Source: Pocillopora verrucosa (taxonomy: Eukaryota > Cnidaria > Anthozoa > Scleractinia > Pocilloporidae). Taken from it: a DNA stretch of 64,000 nucleotides. The notes beneath the pieces are model-generated. The model had not been told where the DNA came from. It saw only the letters and a program-made list of their open reading frames with translations, and ran no database searches. The stretch covers positions 26,153,325-26,217,324 of the forward strand of contig NC_089316.1 in assembly GCF_036669915.1 (NCBI RefSeq), in the 5' to 3' direction. Positions 37,508 through 48,158 of the stretch are shown piece by piece; position 1 is the stretch's first letter; each line of letters begins with the position of its first letter. Both the position numbers and the translations under genes were made by a program.

Positions 37508-37718
37508 TAGCCTCTAACTCCCATGAATGACCAAGGCAGAATTTCTCTTTACATTATCAATACAATATCATGCAAAAAAAGTGACGAGAATAAAGAAAAA
37601 TCTCAATCAGGGGATAAATAGTTGATCCAATACCAAATTCTCCAAACTAACATCACAAGAACTATATGACCGACAGTAAAGAGAATTTCTAATGAGATCT
37701 TAGGAGTTAAAGCGTTAA
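37508..37718. repeat. Family A element (reverse sense)
   Basis: It opens 'agcctctaactcccatgaat' and ends 'taggagttaaagcgttaata', with 'accaaattctccaaactaac' inside. Confidence 0.7.
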
Positions 37719-37736
37719 TAGATGTTGTCTGCCCAT

Positions 37737-38410
37737 TCGATACGTTCATCATCATTGTCACCATCACCGTCATCATAACCCACGTCATCATCAAAGTCGT
37801 AGTCATTTTCATCGTCATCGTCGCCGTCACTGTTGTTAATACGCTTGCCACTCATTCTAAGATCTCTAAACTTGTAAGTTTCGAAGCCAAGGATACTCAG
37901 GTATATCATTTTTTAGCACGACAGCGCCATTTATTATCCTTTTTTTCCCTTTTGATTGTTCAATAAGTGTTTTTTGTCCATTCGATACACTCATCATTAT
38001 TATAATCATAATCAAAGTGATAGTCATCTCCATCGTCATCGTCAGCGTTATCGCCATCGTCATGGTCATCATCATGGCCATCGTCATGGTCATCATCATG
38101 GCCATCGTCATCGTCATAGCCATCGTCATCGTTATCGCCATTGTCATCGTCATGGCCATCGTCATCTTCATGGCCATCGTCATCGTTATCGCCATCGTCA
38201 TCGTCATCGTCATGGCCATCGTCATCGTTATCGCCATCGTCATCGTTATCGGATCGTCTCGTTTCCGTCATCATCATTGTTTACATAATCTTCACCGTCA
38301 TTGTCGTCCTCGTCATCGTTATCGACTCCATAGTCATTGATATCGTCCCTATCGTCTTCCCCCTGATAACCATCGTCATCACCGTCATCTTGTATGCCAA
38401 AAATAACTGT
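37737..38410. repeat. CATCGT/CATGGC simple-repeat tract
   Basis: Trinucleotide and hexanucleotide units of the form CATCGT, CATCGC, CATGGC and CATCAT fill the stretch, densest at 38020-38260. Open frames of 60-125 codons on both strands encode only His-Arg, Ile-Val-Met or Asp repeats and are artefacts. 37720-37860 looks like a duplicated start of the same tract ('ccattcgatacgttcatcat' versus 'ccattcgatacactcatcat'), separated by unique sequence with a further shared 'gccaaggatactcaggt' type block. Confidence 0.85.
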
Positions 38411-38429
38411 TCAAAGCTAGTTTAACGCA

Positions 38430-39590
38430 TAAAATGAAGGATAGCCGAGAAATTAATTTTGGACGCACATCTTCTCTAAGAATCAAAGGAAGGTGGGGTT
38501 CTCCATCTCCAGTACAGCGCAAAAATAGCTGCTTGGCTTGCAGAGAAGAAAGAGACTGGGAACAAATGCATGCTTTACTGATATTTCTAAAGAGAATGAA
38601 AAAAGATCCCTTCAACAGAGGATTCCTATATTTGTAAACAACACTAAAATTTTAAATTTCTTGAAATTAATGTACGAATAAACTGATATAAAATAACACT
38701 ACAATTGCTATTCAATAGTGTGATGGTTAAAAAAAGTACATAATATTGCTTTTAATAAACTATATTTACGGGTTCATCTGAACACTAAAATACTGCAACA
38801 CTTAGCCTTAACTTAAACCGTAAGTGCGAAAAAGGCTACGGAATATCTGATGCAAAGGAAACTTCCACAATCACATACCCGAAAGACCTTTATCCTTGTT
38901 AATAAGAAGCATTTCTCAGTTATGAGATTTCCAAAGTTTGGGGGTTTACATGACCTCTTGCCCGCCTAAGTGAGGTGTCCATTCAATAGTGGGGTGCGTT
39001 CGAACTTCGTTTAACTATTGATTTATGCGAAAAATAAAAAAAAATCTGCTAGTTTAAATATTCCTCTAGATAGTGCCGTCTAACAAAGTGAGTTGTGCTT
39101 CTCCTTCCGGGCAGGTTAAGTGTGCGCATGGAAAATAGGAGTAGTTTGGAATGGGTAAGACTGCACGTCATTTCAAGAGTGACAGGTTTCGCTTTCAAGT
39201 TTTTCTCTTTCACTCAAAATACTGTAAATCGTTTATCCACGCGTCACGCATGCAAACTTTTAAATAAATATACCCTACTTCTGAGATTAAAAAAAAGACG
39301 ATTTTCAAGGATAAGCCTATAAGACGTAAAAATTATATTTGGACACTGGCTAATCGTGTTAATATCTTAAAAGGTTCATCTTCTTTCTACAAACACAGTT
39401 TTGCTAAACACTTTAGCCTAAGGAGACATCAGCATGTACATTCTCCATACAATGTTTGTGTAATGTCAAACATATCAGGAACATATTGAGGAACTGGTCG
39501 ACTGGGGAAGGTTGTTGGAATGTAAAACCATATCCTCTTTGTACGCTGGCGAAACTAAGGAAAATTCACTCGTAGATCTCTTACTTTCAA
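38430..39590. other. Intergenic / 3' flank of the tyrosine-motif membrane gene
   Basis: No supported gene: plus-strand open frames at 38434-38637 and 39095-39322 lack recognisable features or splice partners. A short relic of family B ('gagacatcagcatgtacatt', 39421-39450) is visible. The part nearest 39591 is probably the 3' UTR of the neighbouring minus-strand gene. Confidence 0.4.
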
Positions 39591-42500
39591 TCATAGCCTT
39601 ACACCATTGGATGTACTTGACTCCAAATGTTTCCTATCTCGAGGAGCAACTAATTCGTAATGAGTTTCTTCGACGTTATCGTCATTTGCGCATGCTTCCG
39701 TTGAACTTGTCACCGTGACTGAGATGTTCGCTGGCGCATTACAGACCTCCAAATGCACAGGTCCCGCGCTACCGCTACCGGACGCATTTGACTTGTGAAC
39801 TGGTTCTGGAATTTCCGCATAATCGTCGCTCGCCGAGGTTTTGGTTATCGGAATAACTGGTTTTAAAATGGTTTCAACAGGTTCGTAGTCGCCTGACGCG
39901 GATGACAATCGGTTAGAATCGTCTTGAGGTATAAGCAACTCTGTACTAGGAGTGCGGTCTCTCTGGCCAGCTGTAGCGACTTCATCGTAAAGGTTATCAG
40001 TGTTATCTGCAAAAAGAAAGTATAGAAAATACCATAGTAATCATTTCATCTTCGACAATGGCTGAATACTCAAAAACACATCTTGCACGCCGTTTCTCAA
40101 GTCATTACATGATTACATGATTTATCGCCCGTCTGATGGTCTGTCTGTCGGTCAGTGAGTCTGTCTTATAGTCTCTGTCAGTAAGTCAGTATGTCAGTCA
40201 GTCAGATAGTATGTCAGTCAGTCAGTAAATATGTAAGTCAGTCATTCAGTCTGTCCGCCAGTGTCTGTATTTCAGTCTCTCTGTCTGTCTGCCACAGCCC
40301 GTGAATGAAACACTTGACGAACTAAGATTTCGTCTTCTCTACCTGGATTTCTTCCCATTTCAATCTTCATTTGTCTTGACGACACGTACGCAGGGGGTAG
40401 GGGTGGGGGATCTTCCGTGTCATGTCTCTCCTCCTCAGTATCTCCGCTACTTTCTGTATCATTACGACGCCTTGTCTTCTTGCTCAAGTCCACTTTTGCG
40501 TAAGTATCGTCTCTTGGCAAAGTGGTAGCCTTGTTTGCTTGTGTAACCTCGCCTTTTGCCACAGCCTCGCCTGTTCTTGACCGCACCACATGAAAAGAAT
40601 TGGCGCGTTTGTCCATCTCATTCCTACATCGTTTCAATCCCGTTGTATCACTCTTTGATCTGTTCCTTTCAGAATCTGCGCTGTTTTCGGTGTCTATCAT
40701 TAACTGGAATACTTCCTTTTTGTCAACGGATGCGTATTTGTGATTTTTATCAACTCGATTTTCTTTTTGTTTCTCGACATCTTCATACAGGTTAGAGACT
40801 TCCAAATCATCCTCTTGCATGTTATTTTTTATGCTGGAATAGGGATCTTCCGCATCTTCGAGGGCCTCTGACATTTCTGCTACCTTTTCCTTCAGTTTCA
40901 AGTTCTTAATTCTCGAGTAAGGATCTTCTGGATCTTCCTCAGTTTCCTCAGCAACCGTGTCTTCCACGTTTTTCTCATTCGTAGTCTCCTTATTTTTGGA
41001 TTGCTGCACTTCAGCATACAAATAATCAACCTCGCTCTTATTAAAAGCAACAACTTCGTAATTCCCGCTGTCTTCGCCCGTGTCGTGATCAAGCGAAAGA
41101 GCCCGAGGTTTTCCGACTTTAACCTGGACAGTGTCATATGCATCGTCGGATGGAGACGGTGGATGGCCCTTCACTCTCTCCATGGACTTTGTCTTACGCA
41201 CTTCAACAGTCTCATAGTTGTTATCATCTTCCACCTCATCGGGAGCAGAAAAATGTCTTTGGGGAATGGGAACAACCGGAAGTGGAGGCACTGAAGGCCC
41301 CGGCGGAAGCGGAAGTCCTCGAGAATGCCGTTCTAGGGTTGGCGTCTTCTCTCGAGGCCTTTCAATGGGACTTTCATGCAAAACGTGTTTTTCGTCTTTA
41401 TCACTACCCGAAGAGCCCGTTCTGCTCTTTGTTTTTCCAGTTTTTGTCTTCGTCTCTTTAGATTCTTTCCTCGATCTGTGTTTGTGTTCCTCATCTTTGA
41501 ATACATCAGAGGATCTATCCGTGGCGGAAGTGCTACCACTAATTCCTTTAGCAGACCGAGTTCTCTTCCAGAACCTGCCTTTATGTTCGTCATGTTCATG
41601 TTCACTGCCTTGTTTGCTCTTCGAGATTCCAGATTTTGAGCTGACAGTCTTACATTCTACAGTTTCATACTCTGACGACGTAGTACCCGGATGCACAACG
41701 TCAACGTCCTTTGGAGACACGTGCTCCGTGCTGGGCGGGCGTGATTGCAAGTCAGATGTGTGCACGCTAATCGCCGGCTCGGGGGGATGCGTGCTGTTCG
41801 GTGGCACGTGCTGCACGTGCTGGACGGTCGATGTACTTTCAGGAAGCTCATTGTCTGAAAGGGGAATCTGTGATGTGTGATTATTCTCCTCCACCAAATT
41901 TTGGTCCATCTTTTCAATTGTTCCGATATCAATTTTCGACTCGTCGACGACTTCTTCCTCTGGCTGTTGTTCATCTGGCAGTACCTAGAGACAAAAATAA
42001 CAGAATAAGAAAAAAACTATGGCAATATTTCCGCAAAACTCCATACTTCAGTATGCATGCAGTTATTTAATTAATAATGTAGATGAAAAGATTACGCGCG
42101 TTTGATTGATTGAAAACGAGTGCATTCTCATGTAACACGAGGGCAAAGTTGTAACACGAGTGCAAATTAAAAATAGCACGCGTGCGCACTGCCAAAATTT
42201 ACGTCTCTCTTGACTCTATGTGATTTTTTTTTTCATGTACATTATTAACAAGTAACAACATGATTTCTCGTGTAGTAAGCACTTGTAAATTTTTCAAAAA
42301 ACTACAAATTACATTTGCCCTACAGGCTCGTGCAATTTTGTTGTCTTTGAAAAATTTACAAGTGCTTATTAACACCAAATTGCACTCGAAATCATGTTAT
42401 TACCAATACAAAAGAAGACAATAGTTTACGCGCTGGACACCCGGTTGAGAGGTCTGGGTTTGAAACGTATCCGGTCATTGTGTACTGATCTTGGGCAAAA

Positions 42501-45500
42501 CACTTGAATCTTACGGAGTCTCTCTCCACCAGGAGTAAAAATGGGCCCAGGCAAACTGTCAGGTAAAGCTGACGAATTTTCGGGGGGGGGGGGGGGAGGA
42601 GGCAATAGCGATGATTTGACTTTTTCTCGCTGGTTCCTCTCAACATTGTAATTTTGTTTAGTTCATCAATCAGTCAAGGACACTGCTTATAGAGTTATGA
42701 GATGAGAAGAACAACTTTGACATCAGATGTAAAGTCAAGACTTTATCAAAAAGACGTTCTCTACCTGGCGCCGACTTAGACGTTGTTGGCAAGAGACAAG
42801 ATGAGGTTTGGCATCCGATCTGAAGATTAAAAGTTAAAATCTTCAGTTTAATCCTTTAAACCCTAAGAATACTGGCATTTAAATTCTCCCACCAATATCA
42901 TCCTGAATTACATACAAAGGTCACAAGAATGGAGGTTTTGATCACCAACTAAAGAAGCTCTTGATTGTTAAACAAATTCTCCTAGTTGGCACCTTAGGAA
43001 ACCCTTGCATAAACTGTAAAAGTATTTCCATGGATCGGCTGTTGCACCCTTAAAAATTTTTCTTGTTGGTTTTTTTTTATTCTTCTTTGTGAAAGAGGTG
43101 TGGCATCCCTGAGGTACCCCTTATTAGTGGGACATCCCCATAACGTCCATTGTGATCCTGGCCCCTTTTCCCTTATACCTGGCTACTTACAGAGACTGTA
43201 GAAGTAAAACAAGATAATTTAATTTATCACTTGAGTGGATATTGTAAATTGGCTTTTGTGAAGAGTTTCATGCTTACATTTCAAGCATTAGCCTTGCATC
43301 CGAGCAAATGGACAACTTTTAAAATATTGGCTCTGATTAAAAGGCTAAAACTCGAAATTTTAGCTTTGAAACTCTTTGCGGTGGCTGATTTACATTATCA
43401 ACTCAGTTGATGAAACAAAATTATCTTGAACTATACTCTCCCACTGACACAGCAGGGCTAAAAATTGGCAGTCACACGGTCACCAGTGGCGAGTTAAAAC
43501 TGACTAGGGCCACCAAAAGTTAAGGTTTTAATGCCCGATGCGCGACTATGCTACAGAATTTCAAAAAGTTACAATGTAAATGATGTGAATTACAAAGTTA
43601 AAAAGAAAACCCGATATGTAGTTTAATTGGACTACCTTTCTTTTCATTTCTTTGCCTGGACTCTAAGATCATCCATTTTAGGGAAGTTTTTAGTCCTGAA
43701 GTGGAAATTCTGAGCTGTTTTAACAGTGATTTCATGAACTCGTTCTTTTCTTTTAGTCATCGCTCCATTAAAAGCCATGGGGTGTTTATTCAAGTTTTTC
43801 ATTTTAAACTAGAGGAAATCAAGGGCTACTTCATTTTGTGATGGGCCACTAAGAATTCAAGGAAACTGGCCTGACTGGCCACCAAGCACTGGGGTTAATT
43901 TTTAGCTCTGACACAGCACCACAGTTTTTTTTAAGAAACCTACCCCCTTTCTGCATTTACCTATAGAAATAATCAAGTAAGGGGTAAGCATGCGATAGCC
44001 TCTGCTAGCTGAAACATGGCTGACTAGGGGCAGAGTTTACCAACAACAAAAAAGACATTAGTTATAGTATGAAATATTCATGACCTTTAAATTGTTAAAT
44101 TTGAAAATAAACTTACATTGACACATCATCTTTGTTTTCATTACAATCAGTGCACAGACTTCCAGCCAGAAGAAGAACTGCAATACCAGCTGATATCAGG
44201 AGGAGTGGCTTTAGAAATATGCCATCATCATCATCCTTCTGCACGTCACCCTGATCAACACTAAGAAGGCTTCTGTGCTTATGCATAACCCCTGAAATCA
44301 ACAGTACATATCTCTTACAAACTGAGTTTGAGGTCTGTATTGTAAGTTACACACCATTTTTTTTCTACTGGGATATATGGTGTAAGTGCCAAATGTGCTG
44401 GCCATAAATTAGAACAGAAAAAACAAGGTTTCTAACTTACTATACAGACCACAAAAATGAGGTCAGTAAGACAATTATTTTATCTCTGGGTTAATCTTTT
44501 AACTCCCAGATTGAATTTGTAATTCACCTTACTGTAAATCATACAATTCTTATAGTGTTAGTTATGAGAATTTAGAATTGGATCAAATAATTATCCCCAA
44601 ATTGATCTTTTTCTTAATTCCCATCACTTATCTGGTTGATATTGTGTTGATATTATAAGGAGAAATTCTGTCTTGGTCACTCATGGGAGTTAAAGGGTTA
44701 AAACATAGACAGAAGATTTCAATTAAAAGAAACTTTTGAATTTAGCATGCCATACAGTGAAATACAGCCTGCTAAGTTTATCTAGTATATAGCGCATATA
44801 CTAAATGAGCAATAAAATAACATTACCCCTTTAATTCCCAAGATCTCAATAGTAATTCTCCTTACTGTCTGTTATACAATTCATATGATTCTAATTTGGA
44901 GAATTTGGTATTGGATCAACCAATAATCCCCTAATTGATATTTTTCTTTATTCTCATTACTTTTCTGCTTGATATTGTACTGATAGTGTAAGGAGAAATT
45001 CTGTCTTGGTCACCAGTGGGACTTTAAGGGTTAAAAAAAACATAGAGAAATGTTTATTCATAAGTCAATAGCCAACTGTTAGCACCCTAAAATACAATCT
45101 ATAGCGTGTGCAGCTGGAAAGATGAAATCATCTTTAGATCATCTGGATCAATATCATTATCTGGGCAACTGCCCACCTACCCCTCCCCTAACCCAACGTT
45201 AACCCTAAGTTGTTATCAATTGACTGTTGTTGAGTTAGGGGAGGGGTAGGTGGGCAGTTGCCCACTTGCAGTTAACCCTAAGTTGTTATCAATTGACTGT
45301 TGTTGAGTTAGGGGAGGGGTAGGTGGGCAGTTGCCCAGATACTGATATTGATCCGATCATTTTTGGTGAATAACCCTTCACCCCTCTAACATTGGCATTC
45401 GTACCCTCCATACTGTTCTCACTAAATTACTTTGGTACTGACAAGGAGAATTTGTTTGATAATCAGAAGCTTCTTAAATTGGTGATCATTTCCATTATTC

Positions 45501-47948
45501 CCATCATCTTTATATTTGATTCAGGGGTAACACTGTATGGAGAAATTAGATATCAGTCACCCTTTAGGGTCTAAGGGATTATAATCCACTTAAATATATT
45601 TTTCTAGATCTCATTACTTCTCTGCTTGATATGGTATTGGTAAAGTAGGGAGAAATTCTGTCTTAGAAAAGGTTGTGGTTATTCATTGCAGTGAATAACA
45701 ATAAAAAGCTAAGTTTTTCGTTTGTCTCACGATGTAGTCACATATGATGTAGATCATGACGTTTTGACTGCATACTGCTAATCTTCTTCAAGCAACGAGG
45801 TCAACTGGTCATGAGTGACCAGTCACGCATGACCAGTCAATACAATACAATATTTATTTGCCATATACGACATTTACAGATGGAAAAAAAAAAAATGAAG
45901 AAAATTGATGACAGAAAATAAATGGCGAGAAAACCTGAAAGAAACCATGAGGCTTATAACAAGTCAGGCTTTCTCACTTAAAATAACTAATCTTATATTA
46001 GAATTACAATATGGACTTAGGGTAATTAACTTTGACCACGCACACGTACACACACACGCACGCACACACATATTAAGTAAGTTAGTTAAGAATTACTGCC
46101 TTACAGAAGTTAATACCTAGAGAGAAGAAATTCCTTAAGCTTTCTTTTAAAAGAAGCGGAGGAGGGCCTCACTCGACCCTATTGACTGAAGAAGACTAGC
46201 AGTATGCAGTCGAACCGTCGCAATCTACATCACACGTGACTACATCTGAGACAAACGAAAAACTTAGCTTTTTATTGTAGATTCTGTCTTAGTCACTTTT
46301 AGGAGTTAAAGGGTTAAGAGCCCTCCTCTAAGCCCCCTTACATCTTAGGCTCCCTTTCTTGAGAGGGCCTCCAAATTTAAACAAAGGGGGACCTTTGGAC
46401 CCTCTTTGGCCAATTACCAGAATAACACCTCAAGTAAAATTGGAGTTGTATTGTCACAATACACAAATGAAATACCAGGCGTGCTCTGATTGGTCAAAAA
46501 ATGTCACTTAAGGTTCCAGTATCTGGAGAGTCTCCGCATGCAATGATAGACTAATTCATTTTGACTCAGTCATGTATCTTTTCAGACTCCTTACATACTG
46601 ATAAAAACTGAACAGCATGGGAACTTTCATTTATTTCATTTTCAACATGATGGAATGTGACCAGTCAAACTGACTAGCAAGATGAAAGGTTGACCAGTCA
46701 AATCCCCAATCAGTGCAGACATTGTTCTTTGACCCACCATTATTTCGAGCCCTGATTAAACCAACAGGAAACTGAAAAATGAACCTATTATACCAACAGG
46801 AAACTGAAAATCAAATTTACCTATTATTTGTTTACACATATATACTGTATCAACCCACTCAAAAACGAATTCATGACTCAATTCTTCCGAGACTTTGCAA
46901 TATCCTGGTGGGTTTTTCTGATTGAAACTGACAGAAAGCACTATAAAGGTTATAAGATTTTGATTCAATATACGTTTGCATATATTGTAAACAGAATCCA
47001 ATATATATATTTATAAATGTATATCTGTGTATAAAAGCGTGTATCTGGATGGCAATGAAAATCGCTAATCAATATATTAACATGAAACTCTTAAGAACAA
47101 TGTCTTTCCTTCGCCTGGCAGAAAAACGGGAGCTAGAATCGTGCAAACTCACCTTTTTTCGATGATGGAAAGCGAATGCAACCATGAAACTTCCGGTTTG
47201 CGCAAACAATTTGAATAATGGAATGCACATCGTCCGAGAGTCGTCCTCGATCTTTTTTGTCAACAAAGATCTGAATAATGCAAACAACAAAATACTTCTG
47301 GAATAATCAGTTTAAAGAGAAAAGTAAACTATGATAATAAGTCGTGATGCACATTCTTGCCGATGCAGTATACCATCAACTCAATTATATGAGTTTCCGT
47401 TTGAGAGGATGGATTTAAACGTAAGTGGGGACAATATACAATTTTCCGCCTCTTGCTAAAAATACATTACGTATGAGTGATCGCATAAATGAAAGTTGAT
47501 GTAAGGAAAACATACCCTAAATTATGCTAATCCAAGTAGGATGAAACGTTAGAAGCTATTTTTCAACGGTAAATAAAGTAGATAAATTTGAAAAGGAATG
47601 ATTTCATACCCTAAGGAGCTCGGGATTGCCTTCTGTTACTCGAACTTCGATGCGGTCGAATGATCTTTTTTCATTTCCTGTAAGCTTCTTCCATTGCGCA
47701 GCGCCATCCCTGAACTCCAGATCGCATTTGGTGCTATTAGCAACCACTGTTGCTGTATCCTTGTAAATCAGTTCTAAAGCAATGCGTGAATATTCTTTAC
47801 TGGCGGCATTACGCCCGAAATCCAAGCCGCATAGAGCACTTCCGTCAAATCTTTGTTCCATAGGCATTCCAGAGACGGACGGCATCCATTCACTTTCACC
47901 GAAAAAAATCAAGATGAAAATCACCCAACAGAGCTGGAAACACCTCAT
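39591..47948 (-). CDS. Type I membrane protein with long multi-YxxV/I cytoplasmic tail (adaptor/receptor-like)
   Basis: Six exons join with matching phases at all five junctions: 47610-47948, 47153-47270, 44117-44291, 42765-42819, 40343-41984, 39591-40006; 914 residues. The start is the ATG at 47946-47948, followed by a hydrophobic signal peptide (about residues 4-16, CFQLCWVIFILIFF). An ectodomain of about 160 residues has four cysteines (ALCGLDF, TKCDLEF, IVCANRKFHGC) and no fold I recognise. One transmembrane helix (about 181-199) is followed at once by CTDC, a CxxC like the palmitoylation motif of LAT and PAG. The 715-residue tail is Ser/Glu/Lys-rich and disordered-looking, with 14 YxxV/I sites (YETV twice, YDTV, YEVV, YAEV, YSRI, YSSI, YEDV, YASV, YAKV, YDEV, YEPV, YAEI, YELV) and proline-rich SH3-type stretches (PLPPGPSVPPLP, DPPPLPPAY). 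YEVV and YAEV are 10 residues apart, near ITAM spacing. Likely a Src-kinase substrate that recruits SH2 proteins; that is inference. Expression and orthology are unknown to me. Confidence 0.85.
40134..40296. repeat. (GTCA/GTCT)n tetranucleotide microsatellite, intronic
   Basis: Imperfect 'gtctgtctgtcggtcagtga' and 'cagtcagtcagatagtatgt' units fill the short intron between the last two coding exons. Confidence 0.75.
42225..42415. repeat. Family G palindromic element, intronic
   Basis: The left arm 'taacaagtaacaacatgatt', 'agcacttgtaaatttttcaa' is mirrored by 'gaaaaatttacaagtgctta' and 'cgaaatcatgttattaccaa'. 'ctacaggctcgtgcaatttt' lies in the middle. Confidence 0.7.
42850..43020. repeat. Family B element (reverse sense), intronic
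   Basis: 'cctttaaaccctaagaatac', 'atcaccaactaaagaagctc' and 'gttaaacaaattctcctagt' are reversed family B blocks; the far end is eroded. Confidence 0.55.
43200..43445. repeat. Family C palindrome, intronic
   Basis: The left 'taatttaatttatcacttga', 'ttttgtgaagagtttcatgc' and the right 'gaaactctttgcggtggctg', 'atcaactcagttgatgaaac' are inverted, followed by the 'actctcccactgacacagca' tail. A further tail fragment resumes at 43910 ('acagcaccacag'). Confidence 0.65.
44496..45034. repeat. Two family A elements in the same intron
   Basis: 44496-44701 opens 'aatcttttaactcccagatt' and ends 'atgggagttaaagggttaaa'. 44826-45034 opens 'cccctttaattcccaagatc' and ends 'gtgggactttaagggttaaa'. Both run in the same sense. 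Confidence 0.7.
45138..45362. repeat. Inverted-repeat element with internal tandem duplication
   Basis: The ends read 'gatcaatatcattatctggg' on the left and 'gcccagatactgatattgat' on the right, an inverted pair that continues through 'caactgcccacctacccctc'. Inside, the ~100-bp block 'ggggaggggtaggtgggcag' preceded by 'tgttatcaattgactgttgt' occurs twice. The flanks are AT-rich. Confidence 0.75.
45370..45583. repeat. Family B element, intronic
   Basis: 'acccttcacccctctaacat', 'ctgacaaggagaatttgttt', 'gattcaggggtaacactgta' and 'tatcagtcaccctttagggt' give the full block order of family B. Confidence 0.65.
45655..46292. mobile_element. ~615-bp inverted-repeat element inserted in a family A copy, with 12-bp direct repeat
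   Basis: ATTCTGTCTTAG occurs at 45655-45666 and again at 46281-46292, flanking a ~615-bp insert that splits a family A element (left part from about 45595, right part to 46317). The insert has inverted ends: 'caataaaaagctaagttttt' with 'gtttgtctcacgatgtagtc' on the left, and the reverse complement near 46205-46278 on the right ('acgtgactacatctgagaca', 'aacttagctttttattg'). The middle contains 'aatacaatacaatatttatt' and a CA-rich run. There is no transposase, so it is non-autonomous. Confidence 0.75.
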
Positions 47949-48158
47949 TTTTGTCTTCAACCGCCAAAATGTAACTTTGATTATATTTTACAAACAGAAC
48001 CATGCGATCTGAGTTGGAAATCTTCACGCGCTTGCTTCACTACCGTTTGCCATCTTTGTATTATGACTACGCTAACCGCGCCGACCTGGTAATTAGCAGA
48101 CACTCCTTATATCCATGATCACTTTCGGTCACGCAGCACATGTTTCAAAGTTTTCAAA
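47949..48158. promoter_or_regulatory. Head-to-head intergenic region between the YxxV membrane gene and TCP1
   Basis: Only 210 bp lie between the two divergent start codons, so the two genes must share or interleave their promoters and 5' UTRs. No obvious TATA box is seen on the TCP1 side. That both genes use this region is inference from position. Confidence 0.5.

Noticed and set aside
37866-38243. Open frames encoding Met-Thr, Asp or His-Arg repeats
   Set aside because: Six-frame artefacts of a CATCGT-type simple repeat; open on both strands with no complexity.
41218-41880. 220-codon plus-strand open frame with Ser/Leu-rich sequence
   Set aside because: It is antisense to the well-supported 1,642-nt exon of the tyrosine-motif gene and has no splice partners or domain.
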